Source: Helicobacteraceae bacterium UBA6016
GTDB taxonomy: Bacteria; Campylobacterota; Campylobacteria; Campylobacterales; UBA6016
DNA: 9,045 nt
Assembly (NCBI GenBank): GCA_002428055.1
Contig: DIZY01000094.1
Span: forward strand, 185 to 9,229
Direction: 5' to 3'
The notes under the pieces were generated by a model. It had not been told where the DNA came from. It saw only the letters and a program-made list of their open reading frames with translations, and ran no database searches. Shown piece by piece: positions 1-6,891 of the stretch. Numbering within the stretch: the stretch's first letter is position 1; each line of letters begins with the position of its first letter. Made by a program: the position numbers and the translations under genes.

Positions 1-1302
1 GCATCTACATTTATGCATCGAGGTTTTCGCTATAACGCCGGAGCTACCACATTTGCCCCGTATGAAGAGGGGTTGCCGCTATATGACTTTTTCAAAAAAA
101 TAGATATATCGCCCCGCACAAAGCCGCTAAAATATTCACACATAGTTATTCAAAACAACAAAAGAATCAAGCGTTTTTTGGATTTGGATAGTTTTGTATT
201 TGAGCTAAATAACTCCCATTATCACCAAAAAAATTTTGAATTTTATACGCTTATAAAGTCTATTTGCGACAATTTTTATAAACAGCAAAATTACCGTTAC
301 AGCAAAAAAAATACTGCGGCAAAACTCTCGTCAATGCTCTCTTTTGCGCCGTTTGCCGTCAAATTTTTACCATATCTTCTGCAAAATGCAAAATCTTTTA
401 TAGAGCGATTTTTTGGCGCCCCTCTTGATCCGGAATATCAACGCTTTATTGATGCGCAGACTCTCATAGCGGTACAGGTGGATAGCTCAAAAATCAATTT
501 TTTGACGGCGGCGTTAGCTTTGGGGTATCCTTTTTATGAAAGTCATTATGTGTTTGGCGGGATGGGTGAGATATTTGAGCAGATGAGAGGGGTGATGGGC
601 GAAGTGCGCACCAAAGAGGATGTGAGAGCAGTGCTGGAGATGCGGGGCGGCTATGAGGTTCAGACGCAAAACGGCAGTTTTACGGCAAAAAACATAGTAT
701 TAAATGCGCCGATTTTTGACTCCTCAAAACTGTTTGGTAAAACTGTGCACAAAAACTATTTTGACTCATACAAAAAGCTTGATTCAGGACAAAGCGCCTT
801 TGTCGTCTATATGAGCGTAAAAAAAAGAAAAAGCTACGCTCACCACTATCAAATAATAGAAAAAGAGATTTTTGCAGGCGCCATCTCAAGCTCCGTTTTT
901 GTCTCTTTCTCCGATGAGGAAGATATGGCTTTTGGCGAATACTATAGCGTAACCGCTTCGCTCCATACGGCGTGTTCATTTTGGGATGGGCTTACAAGGG
1001 GCGAGTATGATAAGAAAAAAGAGGCATTAAAAGAGAGGGTAACGGCTCTTATTTGTGATAAACTCTACTTAAAAAGAGATGATATAAAAGAGTCTTTTTC
1101 CGCAACTCCAAAAAGTTTTGAGAGATATATAGGCAGAGCCTCTTTGGGCGGCGTGATAATGACGCCAAAAAATCAGTTTTTCGGGGTCGCCTCAAACGAC
1201 ACGCCGTTTGAGGGGCTTTATGCAGTCGGGGATACCGTCTTTGCCGCACAAGGATGGAACGGCGTAGTAATGGGAGTGAGGAATTTGGAATGTACGATGT
1301 AG
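1..1302 (+). CDS. FAD-dependent oxidoreductase, phytoene desaturase/carotenoid isomerase-like (5' end missing)
   Basis: This flavoprotein of the CrtI/CrtISO/retinol-saturase superfamily would oxidise, reduce or isomerise a hydrophobic polyene or similar substrate; the actual substrate is unknown. The frame is open from base 1, and the first visible residues (ASTF, then GFRYNAGATTF) match the segment that follows the N-terminal Rossmann dinucleotide motif in this family. About 40-60 residues, including GxGxxG, therefore lie upstream, and the ATG at base 13 is internal. Of 433 visible residues, the last 30 carry the C-terminal FAD-binding signature (GLYAVGDTVFAAQGWNGVV). The middle contains a GGMGEIFEQM stretch and an NIVLNAPI strand typical of the substrate/FAD domain. 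The stop overlaps the start of the downstream histidine kinase gene by 13 bases, so they are cotranscribed. No carotenoid synthesis gene is visible beside it, so a carotenoid role is only a family-based guess. Confidence 0.85.
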   Translation, partial: ASTFMHRGFRYNAGATTFAPYEEGLPLYDFFKKIDISPRTKPLKYSHIVIQNNKRIKRFLDLDSFVFELNNSHYHQKNFEFYTLIKSICDNFYKQQNYRYSKKNTAAKLSSMLSFAPFAVKFLPYLLQNAKSFIERFFGAPLDPEYQRFIDAQTLIAVQVDSSKINFLTAALALGYPFYESHYVFGGMGEIFEQMRGVMGEVRTKEDVRAVLEMRGGYEVQTQNGSFTAKNIVLNAPIFDSSKLFGKTVHKNYFDSYKKLDSGQSAFVVYMSVKKRKSYAHHYQIIEKEIFAGAISSSVFVSFSDEEDMAFGEYYSVTASLHTACSFWDGLTRGEYDKKKEALKERVTALICDKLYLKRDDIKESFSATPKSFERYIGRASLGGVIMTPKNQFFGVASNDTPFEGLYAVGDTVFAAQGWNGVVMGVRNLECTM

Positions 1303-2309
1303 AGTTGAAAATAAAAAAAGAGGATTGGGCTTTTATCGTCGGCGTCGGAGTGCTGTTTGGCTCTCTTGTCTCCGCTCTCGGATACTCTCTTTTGTATGCA
1401 AGTTTGATAGAGGGTGCGCTATTTGGCGCTATTTTGGGACTTTTTATCTCGCTTCTTTCGCTTCTTTTTATTACGACATCAAACAACTATATTTTGCCGA
1501 AGCTGCCGCACGCTTACTGGCTTATGACGGCTATGTTTTTCTCTTTTCTTTCCGGTTTTATAGGGACGATGGCATCTGTCAAAACCTCCTCCCTTGTCGG
1601 CGTCTTTGTTTTACATTCATTTCTTGATAAAACCGTAGAACTATCATTGGCAATAGGCGTGGTGACATATATTGTCGGTGCGCTACTCCACCGTTTTGTC
1701 AAGATGCGAAACGAAAACGAAAAAATAAACGATTTGTTGCTAAAAAGCCGCATCACCTCTCTTGAGACACAACTAAATCCGCATTTTTTGTTTAACTCTA
1801 TCAATTCAGTAGCCGAGCTTATCCACAAAGACAGAGCGAAAGCTGAAGAGGCGCTACTCGGTATATCCGCTTTTTTGCGCTCGGTTATGAAGGAGGCGTC
1901 TCTTGTTAGTATAGAAGAAGAGCTTGATAATATACGCCGCTATGTAGAACTTGAAAATATCCGCTTTGAAGATATGATAAGGGTCGCCATAACTGCGGAT
2001 GAAGAGGCTCTTTGTTGCCTTACGCCTAAGTTTTCGATAGGACTAATAGTGGAAAATGCTATCAAACACGGATTTGAACCGCCAAAGATTCTAAATATTT
2101 ACATCAATGTTGCAAAAATAGGGGATAAAATAGAGATAAATATAGAAAATGACGGCAGAGAGCTAAAATCAAAAGAGTTTGGCATAGGACTGACAAACCT
2201 ATCTCAAAGGCTAAAATATCTTTGCGGCGGAAGCGTTGAGATAGGATGTGAGAGCAAAAAAGAGTACCTAATAACAATGAAAGCCGTATATGAAAATATT
2301 AATAGTTGA
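1290..2309 (+). CDS. LytS/YehU-type membrane sensor histidine kinase
   Basis: This inner-membrane kinase (339 aa) should autophosphorylate and pass phosphate to the LytTR regulator encoded next. I chose the ATG at 1290 because GAGG sits about 8 bases before it and the protein then begins directly with the first helix. An ATG at 1254 would add 12 residues overlapping the upstream gene. About four hydrophobic segments are visible (roughly residues 13-36, 38-62, 75-93, 103-136), with no recognisable periplasmic domain. A short charged linker follows (137-160), then a His_kinase (PF06580-type) dimerisation motif LNPHFLFNSIN with the phosphoacceptor His165. The ATPase motifs follow: N box ENAIKHG (255-261), ENDGR (286-290) and GIGLTNLSQRL (298-308). 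The 3' end overlaps the regulator gene by 20 bases, a sign of translational coupling. The stimulus is unknown. Related proteins elsewhere sense extracellular metabolites or membrane state, but nothing here identifies the ligand. Confidence 0.9.
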   Translation: MYDVELKIKKEDWAFIVGVGVLFGSLVSALGYSLLYASLIEGALFGAILGLFISLLSLLFITTSNNYILPKLPHAYWLMTAMFFSFLSGFIGTMASVKTSSLVGVFVLHSFLDKTVELSLAIGVVTYIVGALLHRFVKMRNENEKINDLLLKSRITSLETQLNPHFLFNSINSVAELIHKDRAKAEEALLGISAFLRSVMKEASLVSIEEELDNIRRYVELENIRFEDMIRVAITADEEALCCLTPKFSIGLIVENAIKHGFEPPKILNIYINVAKIGDKIEINIENDGRELKSKEFGIGLTNLSQRLKYLCGGSVEIGCESKKEYLITMKAVYENINS

Positions 2310-2985
2310 AGATGAGGCGTTAGCGCTCTCCAGACTCAAAAGATTGTTAAACGAGCTTGGAGAAAGCGACATAGCCTCCGTAGCGGATGCAAAGAGCGCT
2401 CTGGAGCTGATGGAAAACTCTTTTTTTGAGCTTGTTTTTTTGGATATTAATCTGCCGGACACCCTCGGAACAAAGCTGGCATATCAGGCGCTAGAGAAAA
2501 ATCCAAACGCTTTTATAGTTTTTCAAACGGCGCATGAAGAGTATGCGCTAAAAGCTTTTGAAATAGGGGCTATCGACTACCTTTTGAAGCCTTACTCAAA
2601 AGATCAGCTGCAAAATACGCTCGTAAGAGCAAGCAAAGCTATCGGTATTAAAACCCCAATCTTTATGATAAAAGAGGACGGAGAGTATATGATGGCGGAC
2701 GCCAAAGAGATATATTATGTCAAAGCCGAGCTTTCCCAAACAGTACTTCGCACCAAAGAGAGGTTTTTGTATTACGCCAAAAAAATCTCCGATATGGACG
2801 AGCTTTTAGCTCCTTACGGATTTTTTCGCATACACCGTTCATATCTCGTCAATAGTTCAAAAGTAAAAAAAATAGTCACCGTAGAGCAGAGCCGGCTGCT
2901 TTTTTATTTTGACGGTATTAATGAGAGCGTAGAGTCGAGCAAAGACGGTGCAAGGCTATTTCGTCACCATTTCGGCGACAAATAG
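2290..2985 (+). CDS. LytTR-family response regulator
   Basis: This 231-residue cytoplasmic transcription regulator is the expected partner of the LytS-type kinase whose gene overlaps it by 20 bases. The receiver domain (residues 1-118) has the acidic pair E7/D8, phosphoacceptor D52 in FLDINLP, T80 and K100 in LLKP, so it should be phosphorylatable. The C-terminal half (about 128-225) is a LytTR DNA-binding domain, recognised by YYVKAE near 142-147 and the diagnostic FFRIHRSYLVN at 178-188. LytTR proteins bind pairs of direct repeats upstream of few target genes. I could not identify such repeats in this window, so the regulon is unknown. The stop codon is separated by one base from the stop of the convergent PhoR-type gene, leaving no room for a private terminator. 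Confidence 0.92.
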   Translation: MKILIVEDEALALSRLKRLLNELGESDIASVADAKSALELMENSFFELVFLDINLPDTLGTKLAYQALEKNPNAFIVFQTAHEEYALKAFEIGAIDYLLKPYSKDQLQNTLVRASKAIGIKTPIFMIKEDGEYMMADAKEIYYVKAELSQTVLRTKERFLYYAKKISDMDELLAPYGFFRIHRSYLVNSSKVKKIVTVEQSRLLFYFDGINESVESSKDGARLFRHHFGDK

Positions 2986-2986
2986 A

Positions 2987-4402
2987 TTATGCCTTTTTGG
3001 CGATTTTAAAGCCAAAAACAGAGCCTACAGCCATTTTGCTCTCTATGATAAGCTCGCTTGAGTGAAGTCTTAGTATGTAGCTCACAAGAGCCAGTCCTAG
3101 CCCCAGTGAGTTATCCCAGCTATTTTTTGAAAGTCTATAGAATTTTTGAGTGATATTTTCCAGCTCCCTCTCCGGAATTCCTAGCCCGAAGTCTTTTACC
3201 TCTAGCTTTACGCTGTTTTCATCGCTATCATCTATGATATTTACTATGACATTTTCATCGGAGTATTTGAGGGCGTTTTCCATCAAATTTACTATGACGA
3301 GTTTTATCATCGTTTTGTCGGCATAAACGGTGGTGGGCTCACCGTAGATTGTTATCTCTCTTTTTGCGTATTTGTATGCGAGTTGGCTTTTTGCCTCTTC
3401 TACCGCATCGAGTATAAAAAACTCCTCAAAATTAGGGCTAAGTGAGTTATTTTCTAGCTTCAAGGAGAGTGATAGCCTATCTATCATCGAAGAGATTGTT
3501 TGCGAATTTTTATATACTTTTTCCAGAAATTTTTCGCTTATTTTTCTATCTATATCGGGGTCGTTTATTAGCGTTTCAGTGTAGCCCATTATTGCCGATA
3601 CGGGATTTTTGAACTCATGGCTTATAGCTTCTATGATTTCGGTCGTCTGCTTATTTTTTAGTTTTAGCTTTGCCGTATACTTGCGTTTTTGCCGCTCTTT
3701 TTTTTCAAGCTTTAGAGCAAGGATTTTTAGCATTCTAGCTATCGAGAAAAATTCCGCAGCAAAAGCCGGTTTTATCTCCGCTTTGAAGTTTTTTGCCTCT
3801 ATTGCCGCTAGATAATCGGTTACCTGCGATATTTGAGATTGTATTTTCTTGTTTACTTTGTATGAAAAGATTGTTCCGATAATTGCGGCAACCATAAAAA
3901 CGACGGCTATTTTGAACCAGATAGAGTAGAGATAGTTTTCCATAATATTTGTAGGGTAAGCGATGCGAAGAAACTGTTTTTGCCCGTTTAGCTCTATTGT
4001 TTTTGCGCAGTAGATATAGTTTTTGTTGGTAGTCGTAGAGTATCGTACGATTTCGCCTTTGCCCTCTCTCATAGCCTGCATTATCTCAGGGCGGTTTGCG
4101 TGATTTACCATCTCTTTTGGATTTTTATCGGTCTCTGCGAGTACTGTGCCGTTCTCGTCTATTATGGTGACCCTAATACCCGTATCTTCTTTTATTTTTT
4201 GAATTAACGCATCTATTTCGAAGAGTGTTTTTTTGTCTTGTACGAGGGTCTCTACGAGCGCTAGATTTTTTGGCAGATACCCTTTTAGGGACTCTATATC
4301 TATCGTTTTGATGTAGTAGTAGCTGACCCCCAAAATAGCTGTAAGGATAACAAAGAGTAGCGCTACTAGATTGACTAGAAATATATGGTGGAGTCTCAGC
4401 AA
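2987..4402 (-). CDS. phoR: PhoR-type phosphate sensor histidine kinase
   Basis: This 471-residue membrane kinase very probably controls the PhoB-type regulator encoded just upstream. TM1 spans about residues 8-31. An extracytoplasmic sensor segment (about 35-158) follows, with a single-Cache/PhoR-like pattern: TGIRVTIIDENGTVLAETDK (74-93) and HANRPEI (101-107). TM2 is about 162-182, followed by a HAMP-like linker and a basic coiled segment (230-255). The HisKA box is SHEFKNP with H262. Catalytic motifs are NLMENALKYS (372-381), DFGLGIP (404-410) and LGLGLALV (433-440). The start is TTG, overlapping the phoB stop by 7 bases; no convincing ribosome site precedes it, so coupling to phoB translation is likely. 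A later start would destroy TM1, and the next Met is M98. The phoR name rests on motif pattern and the phoU-phoB context; another stimulus cannot be excluded. Confidence 0.87.
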   Translation of the reverse strand: MLRLHHIFLVNLVALLFVILTAILGVSYYYIKTIDIESLKGYLPKNLALVETLVQDKKTLFEIDALIQKIKEDTGIRVTIIDENGTVLAETDKNPKEMVNHANRPEIMQAMREGKGEIVRYSTTTNKNYIYCAKTIELNGQKQFLRIAYPTNIMENYLYSIWFKIAVVFMVAAIIGTIFSYKVNKKIQSQISQVTDYLAAIEAKNFKAEIKPAFAAEFFSIARMLKILALKLEKKERQKRKYTAKLKLKNKQTTEIIEAISHEFKNPVSAIMGYTETLINDPDIDRKISEKFLEKVYKNSQTISSMIDRLSLSLKLENNSLSPNFEEFFILDAVEEAKSQLAYKYAKREITIYGEPTTVYADKTMIKLVIVNLMENALKYSDENVIVNIIDDSDENSVKLEVKDFGLGIPERELENITQKFYRLSKNSWDNSLGLGLALVSYILRLHSSELIIESKMAVGSVFGFKIAKKA

Positions 4403-5064
4403 AGCTTGTATCCAACGCCTCGTACGGAGTTGACATAATTTTTTGTTTTGTCTGGGTCTATTTTTTCTTTTAGTCTTTTTACGGCCACATCCACCGTTCT
4501 GTCTTGGTATATCTCCTCGTCATGCCAAACGGAAGAGAGCAGGGTGTCTCTGCTTAGTACTATATTTTTGTTTCTAATTAGTTCACTTAGCAGATTGAAC
4601 TCTAGTTTTGTCAAAGAGACCTCTTTGTCCCCGATAAATACTTGCTGTGAATCAAGCATCATAACTATATCTTTGTGCTGTAAAGTCTCTTTTTTGTTGG
4701 ATGTGCGCCTGATTAGCGCTTTGACTCTGAGTAGTAGCTCGCTGACATTGAAAGGCTTTACGATATAGTCGTCGGCTCCAGCCTCAAGACCTTCTATCTT
4801 ATGGCTATCCTCTGTTTTTGCAGTAAGGAAGATGACTGGGGTTTGGAACCCTTTTTTGCGAAGCATCTTGACAAACTCCACCCCCTCTACATGGGGCAGG
4901 TTTCTATCCATTATGAGAAGGTCTACATGCTCATTTGTCAACAGCTCTTCGACTCTTGTCGTATCCAAAAACCCCTCTACATCATAACCCTCTTTTTTGA
5001 GTGAGTATTCGACAAGCTCTAAAATATCAAGTTCATCTTCGACTAAAACAATAAATTCTTTCAT
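4396..5064 (-). CDS. phoB: PhoB-type OmpR-family response regulator
   Basis: This 222-residue DNA-binding regulator should activate phosphate-starvation genes when phosphorylated. The receiver domain (1-120) has E9/D10, phosphoacceptor D53 in LLIMDRNLP, T81 in FLTAKTED and K103 in IVKPF. The winged-helix effector domain runs from about 129 to 221, with the recognition-helix region RTVDVAVKRLKEKID (189-203) and the closing hairpin VRGVGYKLC. The gene starts 3 bases after the phoU stop and overlaps the kinase gene, so phoU-phoB-phoR form one operon. Two Pho-box-like repeats in the divergent region upstream of phoU are its likely targets, implying autoregulation and control of pstS. Assignment as PhoB rather than another OmpR-family regulator rests on phoU, pstS and those boxes. 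Confidence 0.9.
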   Translation of the reverse strand: MKEFIVLVEDELDILELVEYSLKKEGYDVEGFLDTTRVEELLTNEHVDLLIMDRNLPHVEGVEFVKMLRKKGFQTPVIFLTAKTEDSHKIEGLEAGADDYIVKPFNVSELLLRVKALIRRTSNKKETLQHKDIVMMLDSQQVFIGDKEVSLTKLEFNLLSELIRNKNIVLSRDTLLSSVWHDEEIYQDRTVDVAVKRLKEKIDPDKTKNYVNSVRGVGYKLC

Positions 5065-5067
5065 GGA

Positions 5068-5727
5068 TTAGTAGTTTGCGCCTATTTTGCCGCCTTCTTT
5101 TGCATAATGCAAAAGTTTTGCGATATTTTCGCAGTGATCGGTTACTCTTTCGTGTTTTTTGATTGTTTTGATAATTTTGATGTATGTAGCGGTCAGTTCA
5201 TCGCCGTTTATAGAACCCAAAACCTCTTTTTGGATAATGCTAAATATCTCATCGCTTTTTTCCTCTTCTATATGTATAGCCCTATATGTCTCTTGTGAGA
5301 ACGACTTAAAGCTCTCAATCACAAGCTTTAAAGACCGGATAGATACTAGGTGAAGCTCTATGATATATTGTTTGATACTACTTAAATCAGACCCAGCCTC
5401 TACAATCTCTTGCATACCTCTTGAGAATTTTTTTGAGGCCTCCGCTATTCTTATCAGCTCATTTGTTATTTTCAGTAGCGCTATTAGCTCTCTTAAGTCT
5501 CCGGCTTCAGGCGAATACAACGCCAATGCCACGATAATATTATTGTCTACGCTGTCTGCCATATAAGTGAGGTGTTTAATATTTCCCTCTCTAGCCACTC
5601 TGAAGTGGTCTACATCCTCGTCTTTTATGCCGTTTAACGACTCCTCAAAAGAGGATAGAACAAACTCGCCCATGGTTACGATGTCTTTTCTGATTTCATT
5701 CACTTTTTGGTCAAAATTTGGCAACAT
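5068..5727 (-). CDS. phoU: PhoU, phosphate signalling accessory protein
   Basis: PhoU is a cytoplasmic all-helical protein of two three-helix bundles that couples the Pst phosphate transporter to PhoR and damps the Pho response when phosphate is plentiful. The protein has 219 residues, close to the usual family length. The first bundle shows ALALYSPEAGDLRELIALLKI (68-88 region) and ELIRIAE (90-96), where many homologues have an ERIGD-like motif. The second repeat is more canonical, KHERVTDHCENIAKLL (191-206). An AAAAAGG ribosome site lies 9 bases before the ATG. phoU is first in the operon, three bases ahead of phoB. In Escherichia coli it instead closes the pstSCAB operon, so here it travels with the two-component genes while pstS is divergent. 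Confidence 0.92.
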   Translation of the reverse strand: MLPNFDQKVNEIRKDIVTMGEFVLSSFEESLNGIKDEDVDHFRVAREGNIKHLTYMADSVDNNIIVALALYSPEAGDLRELIALLKITNELIRIAEASKKFSRGMQEIVEAGSDLSSIKQYIIELHLVSIRSLKLVIESFKSFSQETYRAIHIEEEKSDEIFSIIQKEVLGSINGDELTATYIKIIKTIKKHERVTDHCENIAKLLHYAKEGGKIGANY

Positions 5728-5758
5728 TTACAAAACCTTTTTGATTTAAATTGTTACA

Positions 5759-5764
5759 ATAATA
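5759..5764 (-). promoter_or_regulatory. -10 element of the phoU operon promoter
   Basis: The minus-strand hexamer is TATTAT, one mismatch from TATAAT. Transcription would start near 5752, giving a leader of about 25 bases to the phoU ATG. No -35 of sigma70 type is seen; the Pho box occupies that position. Confidence 0.65.
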
Positions 5765-5774
5765 GCCGTCATTC

Positions 5775-5792
5775 GTTACGGCTTTGTTACGG
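5775..5792 (-). promoter_or_regulatory. Pho box for the phoU-phoB-phoR operon
   Basis: Read on the minus strand this is CCGTAAC-AAAG-CCGTAAC, two identical 7-mers separated by 4 bases, the same 7+4+7 layout as the E. coli Pho box (CTGTCAT-like half-sites). It ends exactly 10 bases upstream of the TATTAT -10 candidate at 5759-5764, the classical distance for PhoB-activated promoters that lack a good -35. A further TTGTAAC half-site lies in phase at 5753-5759, over the predicted start region. Confidence 0.78.
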
Positions 5793-5820
5793 CGACCTTT
5801 ATATGCTGTCGTTGTCGCCC

Positions 5821-5838
5821 GTGTCATTTTATTGTAAC
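5821..5838 (+). promoter_or_regulatory. Pho box for pstS
   Basis: The plus strand reads GTGTCAT-TTTA-TTGTAAC, an 18-base 7+4+7 repeat. The first half matches CTGTCAT in 6 of 7 positions and the second shares GTAAC with the phoU box. It ends exactly 10 bases before the TAAAAT hexamer at 5849-5854. The identical geometry on both sides of the divergent region is the main reason to trust it. Confidence 0.78.
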
Positions 5839-5848
5839 ACACTCTTTT

Positions 5849-5854
5849 TAAAAT
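5849..5854 (+). promoter_or_regulatory. -10 element of the pstS promoter
   Basis: TAAAAT follows a T-rich run, a common look for promoters in Campylobacterota. The start site would fall near 5861, leaving a leader of about 25 bases. A strong AAGGAG ribosome site at 5876-5881 lies 5 bases before the pstS ATG. Confidence 0.65.
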
Positions 5855-5886
5855 ACACAGACATCAAAAATTAATAAGGAGCATTC

Positions 5887-6885
5887 ATGAGAAAAGGTCT
5901 TTTATCTCTTTTCGCAGTTGCAGCACTAGCATCAGGCGCAGTTGCGGCGGATCAAATAAGCGGAGCAGGAGCTACATTCCCAGCGCCTTTATACTATGAT
6001 TGGGCACATAGCTATGCGGCAAAAACCGGCAATCAAGTTAATTACCAAGCAATCGGTTCAGGCGGCGGTATCAAACAAATTCAAAAAAGAACTGTTAATT
6101 TCGGTGGTACTGACAAGCCTCTTACGCCTGCAGAACTTGCAAAAGACAATCTTCTTCAGTTTCCTGCAGTTGTAGGTACTATCAATGTTGTATACAATGT
6201 TCCAGGTATTGCCGACGGCGTACTAAAACTATCTAACGAAGCAGTAGCAGGAATATTCCTTGGTACTATATCTACATGGAATGACCCGCTTATAGCAAAA
6301 GAAAATCCAGGCGTAAAACTTCCAGCAAACAGAATTACTGTTGTTCATAGATCTGACGGCTCTGGTACTACATGGAACTTCGTATACTGGCTAGACAAAG
6401 TAAGTCCGGTGTGGAAATCAAAAGTTGGCGTTGGTACAAGCGTTAACTGGCCTGTAGGTATGGGCGGTAAAGGTAATGAGGGTGTTGCAAATGTTGTAAA
6501 ACAAACTCCAAACTCAATCGGTTATGTAGAGTTTGCATACGCAAAACAAAACAAAATGAGCTCAGCTCAACTACAAACAAGTGAAAAAACATGGGTTGCT
6601 CCATCTGTTGAAACTTCAAAAGAAGCGGCTAAAAACGCAAAATGGACAAAACAAGACCATTTCCATGAAATCCTAGTGCTTGAGCCGGGTAAAAAATCAT
6701 ACCCTATAACTGCGGGTACTTTTATTCTTCTTCCGAAAGAGAAAACTGAGCAAAACAAAAAAGTAGCTCAATTCTTTAGCTATGCGTTTGAAAATGATTC
6801 AGCGGCTGAGAGACTAGGCTATATACCTCTTCCAAGCGAAACAGTAAAACTAATCCAATCTTACCTAAAAGATAACGGACTTTAA
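5887..6885 (+). CDS. pstS: PstS, periplasmic phosphate-binding protein
   Basis: PstS binds inorganic phosphate in the periplasm and delivers it to the PstCAB ABC transporter. The 332-residue precursor has a Sec signal peptide: MRKG, a hydrophobic core to about residue 17, and AVA/AD cleavage near 20-21. There is no lipobox cysteine, so the mature form should be soluble. Family motifs are in order: GAGATFPAPLYYDW (26-39), the glycine-rich GSGGGIKQI (57-65), NFGGTDKPL (71-79), the phosphate-binding loop HRSDGSGTTWNF (154-165) and GKGNEGV (194-200). The ATG is fixed by AAGGAG 5 bases upstream. The gene is divergent from phoU and followed by a hairpin and a convergent gene, so pstC, pstA and pstB are not cotranscribed here. 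Expression is probably induced by phosphate starvation through the upstream Pho box. Confidence 0.96.
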   Translation: MRKGLLSLFAVAALASGAVAADQISGAGATFPAPLYYDWAHSYAAKTGNQVNYQAIGSGGGIKQIQKRTVNFGGTDKPLTPAELAKDNLLQFPAVVGTINVVYNVPGIADGVLKLSNEAVAGIFLGTISTWNDPLIAKENPGVKLPANRITVVHRSDGSGTTWNFVYWLDKVSPVWKSKVGVGTSVNWPVGMGGKGNEGVANVVKQTPNSIGYVEFAYAKQNKMSSAQLQTSEKTWVAPSVETSKEAAKNAKWTKQDHFHEILVLEPGKKSYPITAGTFILLPKEKTEQNKKVAQFFSYAFENDSAAERLGYIPLPSETVKLIQSYLKDNGL

Positions 6886-6891
6886 TATCCA

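Larger units (their letters stand above)
5751..5838. promoter_or_regulatory. Divergent phoU/pstS control region with phased GTAAC half-sites
   Basis: The whole divergent gap runs 5728-5886, about 159 bases. On the plus strand GTTAC occurs at 5753, 5775 and 5786, that is at intervals of 22 and 11 bases, the helical phase typical of PhoB half-sites. CTGTC at 5806, GTGTCAT at 5821 and TTGTAAC at 5832 complete the array, the last two again 11 bases apart. An inverted repeat GGCGAC (5791-5796) / GTCGCC (5814-5819) sits between the two promoter-proximal boxes. Both downstream genes would have leaders of about 25 bases. The repeats are seen directly; PhoB binding is inferred from the neighbouring genes and the spacing. 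Confidence 0.75.

Noticed and set aside
1254..1289. Upstream ATG at 1254 as the start of the LytS-type kinase
   Set aside because: It would add a hydrophilic 12-residue stretch inside the oxidoreductase gene and lacks a good ribosome site; the ATG at 1290 has GAGG at proper distance.
680..1486. Minus-strand open frames opposite the oxidoreductase and kinase start
   Set aside because: They are low-complexity, Arg/Ser/Phe-rich translations antisense to well-supported genes, with no family resemblance.
2994..3018. Perfect 8-base inverted repeat as a terminator
   Set aside because: The T-rich arm comes first and the A-rich arm last on both strands, the reverse of an intrinsic terminator; it is also inside the phoR coding end (KIAKKA).
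4173..4436. Overlapping 87-residue minus-strand frame at the phoB/phoR joint
   Set aside because: It is the third frame of the phoR start region; the TTG-started phoR frame carries TM1 and the sensor domain.
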